Source: Ectocarpus siliculosus (taxonomy: Eukaryota > Sar > Phaeophyceae > Ectocarpales > Ectocarpaceae). From it: 64,000 bases of DNA. Under the pieces are notes generated by a model that had not been told where the DNA came from, searched no databases, and saw nothing but the letters and a program-made list of their open reading frames with translations. The DNA is taken from contig FN649736.1 of the NCBI GenBank assembly GCA_000310025.1, forward strand, positions 3,177,451-3,241,450, given 5' to 3'. This document shows positions 11,916-23,800 of this stretch, piece after piece (position 1 is the first letter of the stretch; every line of letters begins with the position of its first letter). Position numbers and translations under genes: made by a program.

Positions 11916-14800
11916 AGGGGTTCCGCGGAATTTTGTATATACCGCTGGTACCTGGTATCCTTTCTGTTCATTCCCGATCTGCCAATGCATTTGGGAGCAC
12001 GCGTGTGGTGTGGTCTGCATTTCATGCAGGGCGCCGCGCGATCTTTTCGGTGAGAATCTCTCTCTACAAGGGTCTCCTCCACTGTCTGCGAGCTCTCGAG
12101 AGGCCTGAAGCTTCGGTAATTCGGTGAGCGCCAGCAGAGTCCACGACTCAACAATGCCATTGCGAGAGAGAGAGCAAACGGCCAACGACGAGAAAACATG
12201 ACAACCGACGGCGGAGTGCACACTCTGTGTACTTGGCCCGCTAGGGCTGACGACATTGATTGGCGTTGGTTTACCGAGTGTGCGCGGCGTATTTCAGAGA
12301 ACACGAAATCACGCTTCTTGCAAGCGAAGGAAATGAAATGTTATTCATTCTCATCTTCAATCCGCGTCCGCGGGAAGATTGATATCGAGCCGCGGGGCAC
12401 CAAGCTCGACCGTTCCCTCTGTCCTAGGAAGGAAAAAACAGCTATAATAAGTTCGGCCTGTTGTTCCGCCGCGTGGTACAGGGGCCCCAAAGTTTGATTT
12501 CAGGGAAGCCTAAATACACCCACCTTTTGGGACCAGAACGAGATCTACAGGGCACCGATTTACGATCATTTGCTTCTACTGTAAGTCAGGAGGGAGAAAA
12601 AAGCGCACTCAGTAGACTACTGCTGTTAGTCGCACCGGTTTTGGTCGTGCTTCGGCGAGAGTGACCGACGGCGGTGCTTCATGCTTCACAGGTATTTGTG
12701 CCCAAATTCAAAATTCGAAGGAAGGAAGTAGGAGTTGCTCCGCCTGTCCCCTTGTGTTCAGGAAGAAAGGCGGGAATACAAAAGCGGAGATCTCAAGTGC
12801 GCGCTATTCAAACGGAGCCGATGGGGACCAGCAACAGCAGACAGCACACCAAAGCAGTCTGGTTTGGTCTGGTCTGGTGTCTGGTACAGCAGTAGTCTGG
12901 TAGCTGGTAAGGGGGTATTCGTGGATGGTGGATGGTGCATGGTGCGTGGCAGCTTGGAATTTTGAATTTCTGCGGGGGCCCGCAGGATTGTGCGCCGAAT
13001 ACGGCAAGATTGGTTGTTTTCTCGAAGGCGGCCGGAATATACTGCGTACCCTGACTGCGTCGGCGGCTTTGCCCCGAAAATTAAGGCTGTATACCCCAAA
13101 ACAATTTCGGCACAAGCGCCGTAATTCGGGGAAATTCGGGGCGCGCCCCCCCCCCCTGAAACAGAGGTAGCATGCCGACCGCTGTAAGTCTCGCACATCC
13201 ACAAAATCACACCCACCCGCCGTGGTCCAATCCCTTCCATTGGTGAAAGCACAGCAGTAACAGCAGACAGACCTGGTGCCCGTCCTCTACCTAAATAGCA
13301 GGGAGAATCTTGGCGGTTCTGTTTGCCGTTGGAAAAATCGATGGGTGAAAACAGGGTGGATCGATTGAGGTCTTGCCCACAGCTGCAACAACAGCAGCAG
13401 CGGAGAGCGAAGTTGAGGCTGTTGGTGCTGCTGTTGACTCAATCGCCATGTGGGACTCAGAACGATAGAGGGATGACGTGTTTCGCTGGACAGCAATAGG
13501 GCGTGGGATAAGGGAAGAAGGGAAGCAAACAAATGACGACACCCCGACAAGCGAAACAGAAAGAAACTGATGAGATGTTGACAAACGGTCCATGCGAGAG
13601 AACGAGTTGGCTCTGTCTGTGGAAACTGCTGTACTCCTGCCACTTTCCACCTGCCTTCCACACCGCCCTGCCCGATGGACTCTATTTAAGTGTATGCTAA
13701 CACTGTCTGTTGTTCATTTTTTGCCGGCGGCAGTGCTGTTAGGTACCGATCGTTTGGCGGTACTGCAGTAGCATCGCGTGTGTCACGGCGTGTGTGTGTG
13801 TGTGTGTCCTGCGCCGTTGGTGACACCAGCGGGGGGCGGATGCACAGGCTTGAAAATCCGCTCAATATATTCCGGATACGTATGGATGAAGTGCAGAGGA
13901 AGTCTCCATCACACACAGCATCGCAGATACAGACTACTGCAGGTATTGAGCCGACCCCACGGCTCAGTACTCCTCCCTATCTAGTACTCTTGTATACAAG
14001 GGCTCCGGACGCGGGGGGCTACCGCTCCCCCCGTCCTTCATTTGTTCCGCCGCTCCCTGTGTAGGGTGGACACGAAAGTTAGTGAAAGACGTAAATCACA
14101 TACCAAGTGGGAAGCTCTTGACCTAGTAGTAGTGAAAGATGTGTGATTGATTTATTTCCCGCAGACGTGGAGCTGTGAAGAACCTCACCAAACATTGAGT
14201 GCAATTATGAGCACGGACTAACCTAGCGGAGAGCACCACGACTTTCTTTCGTGTACGACCGACCACATCTGCAAGCGCGATTCGTCGGCCCTGGTTGTAT
14301 GGCCCTGGCTCCATACGCAACCGACAATTAACAATCATTCCTTAATCAGCAGAAACAGATCGACCGGGACCGTCAGCACGAACGGGGACTCCGCGCTGCC
14401 TCAATACCAAACGGCTGGCGCTCTCATTCGTGATTACGTTGCACTTCCATGGTTTGGGGAGGGAGAGAGACTTAGGTTTCCCCCCTTGGTTTTTCCGCGG
14501 AGCTCGGAAGCGCCTCTCCAGTGGTTGCGCACAAGCAGGGTTTTCTCTAACGAAAATAATACACCAACCAACTGGAGAACGATGATTGCTCAGTTGGTTG
14601 GGAGCGCAGACGTCGGAATTAGACACCCGAGCTACATACGCAGTCGGTGTGTCGGTACTGCGTAGCTAGCCTAAGTAGGTTCATATCCCTACTGATTTCC
14701 GGTGCTAAATTGTGCCAAAGCAGTGTCACATACAGCACCCCCCCACCCCCCCACCCCTCCCGAAACTCAGAGATTGGGAAGGTTGGCTGGCGGAAGGCCA
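11916..14800. other. Spacer upstream of the channel gene; no supported gene
   Basis: Only overlapping, unrecognised frames are seen. Notable sequence includes short GGTCT/GGTA-type repeats at about 12855-12950, a C-run at 13147-13156, a GT microsatellite at about 13791-13807, and ACCCCCCCACCCC-type sequence at 14735-14760, just before the channel start codon. The minus strand at 13650-13291 is open for 119 codons and Ala/Ser-rich, but has no family match that I can recognise. Confidence 0.4.
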
Positions 14801-17800
14801 ATGCCGCCGCCTACCCACGAAGGTGGCGGCGGCGTTGAAGAGGAACCGAAAGCCTCGAGGAAACGGGAAGATCCGGGTACAGGGGCGCCCGCCGAAGAAG
14901 GGATTCTGGCGCCTGGTCATGATGGCGACCTTGGTCATGGTCGCGCCCGTGGAGACGAAAAAAGGAAGGAAGATCGTCCGTCGAACGACCCGGAAGAAGA
15001 CAAATCTGAAGAGAAGGACGTGTCGAACAAAGGCCCGGCGGCTTCTGCTCACGGAAGCAACCCATACCAAGCAGAACAAGATGATCCAGGTGCGTCAGGA
15101 AGCTAGTGCAGGTATCACATATCGTTGAAGCTGCTGGCAGTGAAACTTTGGAAATTGCTGTTTCAACAAGATCGAGGCCGAAAGCATTATTACTCCTTTC
15201 ATACGTTTCTTGGAGCACTAAATCGTTTTGGGTTTCGTTTCGGGCTCCAAAACATGCACAGCGTCAGATATCGAAGGCCCGTTTTGTAGACGGCGGCGTC
15301 AGCTTGTGTTCGGACGCAGGCTGAACCCGAAACGTCTAGACGAACAAGTTTTTCCACATGTTGCGTTAGTTCCCGGTTTTGTTCCTTGGTGCTACACAAC
15401 CGGCAGGTATCCTTTTGCCCCTTGTGGCCTATGGATTGCAGCCTGGAGCTTCCCCGTTCAGAGCCAGCACAACCCAAATCGGCACAAGTTGGATCTGCCC
15501 GTTTCTAGGAGAGCCATGGCTCAACAAAATACGAATGGTAGTTGCTGTGGGATACGTATGTATGCGTAGACTATTTCAATTGGTAGAGCTGCTACTTTTA
15601 CAGTTTCCACGAGAAGCAATAAACAAACAAGGCCGGTCGCCGTATGTACCACAAATGATTCATCTGACCTGGGGAGATGGGTGCTGTACATGAAAGTAGC
15701 CCAACAGGAACGGGAGTAAGCACGAATTGCATATCCTGAGTGGGTGCATTGAGCTTTGTCGTCTAGAACGAAAAATACGAACGAGTAGCAACACTCCGGC
15801 ACGAGCAACGCTTATCCGGACCCTGTTTGGAAGGGGTAACGATTGGGACATAGTTTGCCGCAGATATTAGAATCCGAAAGGTGCGTCTGCTTACATAGAT
15901 TGTTGAATTATTGAAAATGTGATATTTGACAGAACGAGAAGCCTCGCCTGATGCCTCAAGTTTCTTCTCCCAGTGCCAGGCAATGTGCAGCTGTCGAGAG
16001 TTTTATCTATCTTTACAGCTGTTCTTGGGCCTGTGTCTGGAGTCACCCTGGCGCAGATCACGGCAGAACCATGCCATCGTCCTCTGCGCAGCCAAGCCTG
16101 AGACTGGGAGAGATTTGCTTTCCACGGTTTTCCAGCTTGTTTAGCGGAGCTATTTTTTTGCTATTCTGAAAAGTTTTGAGACGCTGGCTGCTGTTGGGAG
16201 TAGTCGCTGTGCACATTTTGTAGTCAGCGGTGCCGAGTTCGCCTTCCTCTTCCTGGGCACGAGCCGAGACAACACGCCAACTACTGTAGCCCTGTTGAAC
16301 TCGACGGTACAACAACCAGACCAACACCAAGAGCCAACCACAACGTCGTGGCAACAAAGGGATACTGCTGGCCATGGATATCTCCTCATCTTGCCACACG
16401 CTTGGGAGGCGCTCAACCGCGCATCTCGCCGATCTGTTGGGGTTTCCTACCTCAAACCCTTCTGCGGTTTTCGGCTTGCTCACGATTCGTTCGCTTCTCT
16501 AAGATGATCTGCGAGACGTCATCGAGAATGCCGACCTCGGACGGTTGGAGGGCTTGCTGACCGGGGGACGAGCGAAGGAGCGCCTGCGGCAAACCTACGG
16601 TGGGAGCGACGGGGGGCTGGACACATGCGCCTTGTTTAAGGGGACCTTGCCACTCTTACACGCAGCGAAATGCGGCGCATCTAAAGAGCTGCTCTTGAGT
16701 GTACACACGGCATTAAAGGTGATTGTATTCTGACCTCATGTTTTCATGTTTTCGGTGAATCTGCGGGTGTTGAGGCCAGGTAGCCGACAGCACCGCGCCC
16801 AGCCTCGTCAGGACGACGCCGTAGATTCATCTCGTGTGGAGCTGGGTGGGGTGGGCCGCCGGGGAAGCGATTCTTGCGTCATCGTCCGTTCAGATGGAGG
16901 ATGACTGAAAAAGTACCAAGATAAGATTGGCACATGTTCGCGGTTATCGGTCATCGCTGACAGAGGTCTTCGAGGCCTTCGAACTCGAGCATTTTTTTTT
17001 GCCCCGCGTGTACTACACAGGACTCGATTTTGTTCACCCTCAACAACACCCCACACCAGTTTCTTCGTACGTACTCGTCGCTTTGTTGCTCACTCAGCGC
17101 GAGGGGATGCTACAGGAGCAACTCGTGCAAAAGGATGGCGGCGACCGCACGGTGTTGCATCTCGCGGCTCTTAGTGGAGATCATGACAACCTGGCGGCTG
17201 CCATTGATATTGTCGCAAAACACCTCGATGAAAGCCAGGTAGGCATATCTGCACGAGTGTATGTGTTCGGCTGACCACAAGAAAAATGGAGACCGTGGTT
17301 TGGTCGGGGAAAGCTCGTTGTCGGTGCGATGATGGTGGGTCATTGGATATTTTCGTTGGCGGTGATTTGTTTCTCCCTCCCAACGAAGACTGGTGTTTCC
17401 TAACGGTTCTGTGCACTAGATGATATGGCCTTTCGCCATTTCCCTGCCCACCCACCCCGATCGTGTTCCTAAGCGCTAATAACGACGTATCGTCATAGCG
17501 TGGGGTAACTGAAGATTCCATGGTCTGGGAGGGGTTCCTCGGGAGAATATCTCTTTCACATTCCTGCATCGTTCGGCCCCGGATTTCTGAAACAGGGGAC
17601 GCGGGGAACGGAACCTTGGCGTCAGGGGCTTCGCTTGCACTCTGTGCCTTACAATTCGCGTTATGCTGTAGATGTTGACATCAAACGTCGCGTTGCATGG
17701 TGAGCACCTGTGGTATTCGATTCTACGAGGCAATACTTGCTGCGCTGACTCCCCGGGGGTACTTCAACACCGAAGCTAATTCGGCACTTTGTTGGTCACT

Positions 17801-20800
17801 CAGATGTTGGAGATGCTCAAGTCGAAGGACGCCGCTACTGGACATACAGTACTGATGGTGGCAGCCGCCAGCGGGGAAGCTAAGAACTTCAAGCGCGTCC
17901 GGAGTGCTCTAAGTCTTACACTTAGCCAGGACAAGGCCGAAGTGAGACCAAGAAACAAAATGGCGAACTTGTGCTTGCAGGGTATCGTTGGGCTGCATGG
18001 TACCTATAATTGTTCCTCTGTCGCAACGATTCCCGTCACGTGTGAAGACGAGAAGAACCAGGCAGGGAGCGCCCCCTTCAACGAGTGGCCCCCTTCATGG
18101 GCATCGTGCTTTGAATTGTTCACGAATACAGGCATTTGATTGCTATCCCATGATTCTCTACCCTAGACACTGCCGGCCCAATTTCGACGACGCATCTCGA
18201 TGTTTCTCAATTAACGCAACGTCAACCGTGCTCAAATACACTCTATACCAGCTGAAGCAACACCTGATGGAGAAGGACGGTCAGCATCGAACGCTGCTTC
18301 ACCTCGCGGCTCTCAGCGGCAACAAGGATACCGTCGACGCTGTGTGGGATGCTTGCAAGGAGCGTGGAATAGAGGCAGCCGAGGTACCAATGGCGTTTTG
18401 ACATGCTTGATACGACTCTCGAAGCCGCGTGGGCATCGATTATTGGCTATATTCGCAGAGTTATCTCGGAGATCGATTGCATCGTACAATGACTTGCCGT
18501 GTGTTTTATTTTGTCGGTTCGCTGCATCGTTGCAGATGGGTTCACGGCAACCGTTTCCGTGCGGTGGAACAACGGCACTGATGAAGGCGGTTGAAGGTCG
18601 TGACATGGACAAGTTCATGGACGAATTCGAACGTGAGCTACAGAAGGCCAACGAACCCAAAGACGCCCAGGTACGGCCTTTTTTCGGTGATCTTGTTGCT
18701 GAAGCACCTCTTTTGGTTTCATCTACCCGTGATAGTCTTGCGTCGTTGCTAAACCAGTGGAAGGGGCCCATCTGGTATGGATAGGCCCATCGATAATTGT
18801 ATCTCCATTTCCCATTTCTACTATGGGAACGACGATCAACGCACTTTCAGAGATCCAACTAATATGCTCTCTCCTGGCCCACAGCCCAACCTCGCCGAGT
18901 TGGTTGTAGAAGCAGGCGAGCGCGATCTTCGCAGCGTCCACGTTTGTCGATGAGTTATTTGTATTCTGTTTGCGGCAACCTCACAATGGGCAACGGGTTG
19001 GTGTGCAGGGCAATCACGGCGAGGCCGAGGAGCTCTACGATCGCTTACAAGATACACTAGAGAAGGTGTTGGAGCCTGACCACCCAGAGCTTGCCACGCG
19101 GATCAATAACCGGGTGGTGTTGTCGGAGATGCAGGTGAGGGCGCCAGAGGTTTCCAGGAAACTTTGGTTCGTTGCCCTTTGAGAGCTGGCACTATTCTCC
19201 ATAATTTTTGGGGTCGACATTTGTTGATGAATATTGTTGTTCCTGATACACCGCCCTTTCAACTGAGCCGCTGCTAGCTATCTATAGCGAATAGCTGAAG
19301 CCGTAGCCCTCTATGGGCGGTCGCAAGCCATACGAGTGAAGGGTGCTGGGTCCGGAGCATTTGCGACGACGGTATGCACACACAGGATCTCTACTACGTT
19401 TGCGAAGTGTTACTACAGTATTAGGCCGAATCAGGCACGCGCACGAGCAAACAGTCGCAACACGGTGTAAATTTAGCTCTGGTGCTCTTTGTACCCTCTT
19501 GGACGTTTTCGTACAATTCGACACTTTTCAACCGACCGCCTTGACAAAATGGCGACGACGGCGCTAGCCTGGCTTCGCCCCTTTTCGTGGAGCCAAAGGT
19601 AGTCAGTCCACTCTCGTCGTGGTTAGGTGGAGAAGTGGCGGAGCGCGTGAGTTCGATAGCTACGTAAGCTAGAGACGAAGTGAACTTTTTTTAGATTTTT
19701 GTTGGATGTACTTGTATTGTGCAACGGTGTGCAGGGAAGTCTATCCCGCACACCAGGAGGACCTCCAAAAACAAGTCGGTCGCTTTTTCGTTCCTGACGG
19801 TTCGAAGGTCATGAGCAAGTCGCACAGAGAGAAGCTCTCGCGCCCTCTTAAAGACGTTTTACGCGTAGAGCTGATTAGGTCCTCTCTCAACATCTCCCTC
19901 GCATTAACGGATGATGTAGAACTCCCCCCTTCATTTTCAGCGACCCAAAGTAAAGCTTACGATTTGTGGGTGAGGTGTGGGAGTAGCTTCGTTGTTCAAA
20001 TGTGTGGTTTTCTGTACAATGGAAGACAGATGGTCTTGAATCGTATTGAAATCGTTTTTCGCGCCAAGTTTCATACCCCACACGTGTGTTTGAGGTTGGT
20101 TTTCGAAAGCCAAATAACCACCGGTGATCCTCGTCCGTGATCATATAGGGAAACTACATCGGAGCAAAACCATAGCGCAGGGTTTCGTTTTGAAGAACCA
20201 GGCGAAAACGTGTTTAGGTAGCTGGAAGATGAACGGTTCTGACGCGATACACCACTGTAACCGGCTTGTGGCGACGATCCAAAGTTGGCAATGCGGGACC
20301 ACGACCGAAGCGAATGCATGATACACATGCTGGCGAAGAATTCAAGCCTGTATCGTGTGGAGAATACGACATATCCACCCTTTTGTTGGGTGCAATATTT
20401 TCGAAGATCTCAGAATTTGTCCCTATCCCTTCAACGTATGCCTACAGGGCCCTTTTCTTTCGAGTACTGCCTACATATTCCTGAGCGCCTCTTGAAGGAG
20501 GTTTCCTTTCTCTTGTGTGTTAATGGTGTGCCAGGTCGGTGACATCATCAGCTCGAAGAACGTCGTTGGCGAGACGTTGTTGTCGAAAGCTATCGAAAGC
20601 GGTGACGTCCAGCTGTTTGAACTCGTACGGAAGTGCGCATGGGCTTTCCTTAGTCCCACTCAGGTGAACGAAATACGCAAATTCGTTTAACGATGGTCCC
20701 TCTGTCGGGCACCTGGGTGCCTTGGTTCGCCCAGGAGAGATCGGCACACTCCCTCAAACTGACGTTGACTCCGCCGGAAGTGTCGCGCCGGCCGGGGAAA

Positions 20801-23800
20801 CCCGTACCTTGCTCGTTTACCTCCATGTTGTTGACGTTGTTGACGACTTCATGCGACACGAATGAACGGAGTTTTCCTTTGAGGCGGCATTCTGTTTGTC
20901 TTAACCATTGCTTTCGCCACCTCGCGATGTGTTGGAGTGGACCCGATGGTGGGTCATCTTGGCAGTTCGTGATGGAGGAGAGTTTGGAATTTGTTTGTCG
21001 CACAAGTTGAAAATTGCAAGCTCACAAGGACTCTGTTTGCCAAATCTACTTTCCCGTTGCTGGATCTGTTGCTCATGTGGTTCAGCGAGGGGATCTCGTC
21101 GAGTCCAAAAATACTTTTGGCGAATCCTTACTGGCGAAGGCATTCGACATAGGAGATGAGAACCTGTTCAAAGCCACCCTGGATTGCGCATGGGAAGTCC
21201 TCGATCACCATCAGGTATTAGCTCATTTGGTCATTTGGAGTTGAGCAGTAGGGCCCACCATTCCGCTGTTGGGCAACTGCTGTCGAGGCGATTTAGCTGC
21301 AACCTCGCGTGAACTCCAGCATCCGGTGGGGCGTGCATTTCTTTATGAACGTGTGAATACGTGTCGTTTGTAAGGCAACATGGGGGGATATGTGGCCCCT
21401 TCCTTGCCCTAATCTCGTACGTCTTGCTGCCGAAGACCGCGGATGTTGAATTGGCGTATGCGTAGTGTTGAAAATGACGCAGCTCGATTGCACTCGGGTA
21501 CGGTGTAGTCCGTTCGTCCATTTTGTCGAAAGCGATAGAGGTAAGCTGCGCTGGCTCATTCGGTTCACCGATCGCTGATTGACCGTGTTTGAAATCCGAA
21601 CGCGTTGGTCTGGTTCTAGCCCAGAAAAGTCGCTGGTGATTTCCTGCTGTTCCGTTCCGGGGTCTTGCGCACACACTTGATCGCCGTGTCTGTCGCTGCT
21701 TATGACGTGCTGACTACTGAGCTTCAATCTTTCCGTTGGAGGTTTGCCTCTTGACTAGTCCAAATGTACCGGCTTGTCCGCGGCATCGATGACTCAGTTT
21801 ACATAACTCTGTTGCTTGGAGGCTGCTGCAAGCTGATGTGGACCAACGCCTGATAACCTCCTCATGCGCTCAAGCAGGTGACCTAGTGGGGAGGTTGACG
21901 ATCCCCAATTGTGGTTGGGTTTGTGAAGTCAACGGCTCGAACCCTCGAACATACCACCGCTTTGTCGTTTCGAACGCAGCTCGTCGAGGTTTTGACATTG
22001 GCAGACATGGAAGGTGTTATGCCAACGACAGTGTATGACGCGCACGAAGTCGTGGCCTGCATGCTTCGGAAGGCCTTCGACACAGAGAATCTCGGGGTCA
22101 TTGAAGCTGCCTTGAAGTTCGTGGTAGGCCGCTGCAAAAGCTTCGGAACAGAGGTACGCGGTCATGTTTGAACGGACGCTGTTGATACAGGTGTTTTTTT
22201 GTTTGAGGCATGCCAAGCACTCCATGGGCAGGTTCCTTGCGGTCACCAGAGGGTGTTCAAGTTTTCGCCTCACCGCCATTTTCTGCAAGTAGCACCGCTC
22301 CTCCTTTCCGTTTTTTCTTTGTCTCCGCTTGAGTTTGAAGGGGGAAACGGGCGCCGTGTTGCCAATTTCCAGTACCTGCGCTTTCCTGTCGTCACGCACC
22401 CTCACGGTGGATGTTGCGAAAGACGGTTCGAAGTGATGGGGGTCCCTGCCATCCGTTGTCCCTCGCTCGTCGGTGCAAGAGCACGATGACCACCGCCGCG
22501 TACCTGGTACATGTGCTTGGAACCGCCGAGCCCGTGACAATACGGTTGCCTGCTTGGTGCAGTTCGTAACGATTTTGCGCGCGAATGTCCACATACAGCA
22601 GATCGTGTGGGGGAACTACATATCACCGATATGCTGTGCTCTGCCGATTCCGTGTGTGTGTGAATTTCATGAATGTCAGGTCGACTGGGGAACCATCGAG
22701 AGGTGGATGAAGGGATATCCCCGAAGCGTTAGGAGTCTGCATGCTCGGCTGGCACGAAGGTTGATGGATCGCTCATTGTCTGGCCGGAAGGTATTCTGAA
22801 CGTCTTCCCTCCAAGAACAGATTTTGTGGTTTCACCCATGTCGGCTGTTTGCACGGTCAGAAGTTCTGCAGTCTGCCATGTATTTCCTTGGATTTTCCTG
22901 GTCTACCGGTAGGAAGCTTTCCGTTGATCATGAAGCACCCTCGTCAGTACATGTTGTGCGGGATTCGGCCGTTGCCATGGACGTTTCGGTGGCCCTGTTG
23001 CCCGTATCCAGTACAGGAAAATATCGATCCATCATTTTCTCGGCATCACGAACATTGGTGCGTTGTCTCGTTGTTTTGCTCGCGCGTACCACATTCCAGG
23101 TGGCGGAGCGGCGAAGCTCGTGGATGGACGGTGCCTTTTCTTACGAGGCGAGGGATGTTCCGGAAAGATTCCATGCGGATGATTTCAAGATGCTGTTCTC
23201 GCTAATTGCAAACTCGGCACGGCCATCCGCCAGCGAGCTCAAGGGGCTCTCACGAAAGGCGGCGTCTGGAGACGTTTTCAAACGCTGCTGCTTGCGTGCT
23301 GTGACCTCCGCCGCGAACCCTTTCATCCCCGGCGTCACCTTGTCGATACGGCTTACTGAGGCCGCGAAGCAAGCTAGCGAGGGAGAGCGAAGGGCGCTTT
23401 TTGAAACCAAGTCAAGCATTGACGAGATGTTGCTGGAGATGTTCGAGCGCTTACCTCAGACGGTCCGTGGATTTGAAGAACAAGCGGGCACGGATTCCTG
23501 TACTAACGTTCTTGAGCCGGAACTGATGAGGGCACAAAGTGGATCGAACGACTTAGGAGGGCCTCTGGATATGATTATTTCAGACCCGCTGCAGCTAGAG
23601 ACGTTTTGCAAAGTTCCTCTGATCATGGACTTCCTGTCAAGCAAATTTACGCTGGGCCTACCGGACCTGATGGACACGGCAGGATTGTTGAAGAATGAGC
23701 ACCAGTTGTGGTACCTGGAAGAGGATGGCCTCTTTCGAGACGAACACGGGCTCGGGTTGGACGGGATTCCGGTTGCGCTTCTTGAAGCGTTGCTAAAGGG

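Noticed and set aside
15106-16500. Extra exons between channel exons 1 and 2
   Set aside because: Exon 1 (ending in phase 1) joins exon 2 directly and in phase (P-D-D-L-R-D); frames in between show no matching splice sites or acidic/ankyrin character.
19733-19880. Possible extra channel exon (EVYPAHQEDLQKQVG)
   Set aside because: After the acceptor TGTGCAG the frame is phase 2, while neighbouring channel exons are all phase 0, and it has no ankyrin pattern. It would break the reading frame.
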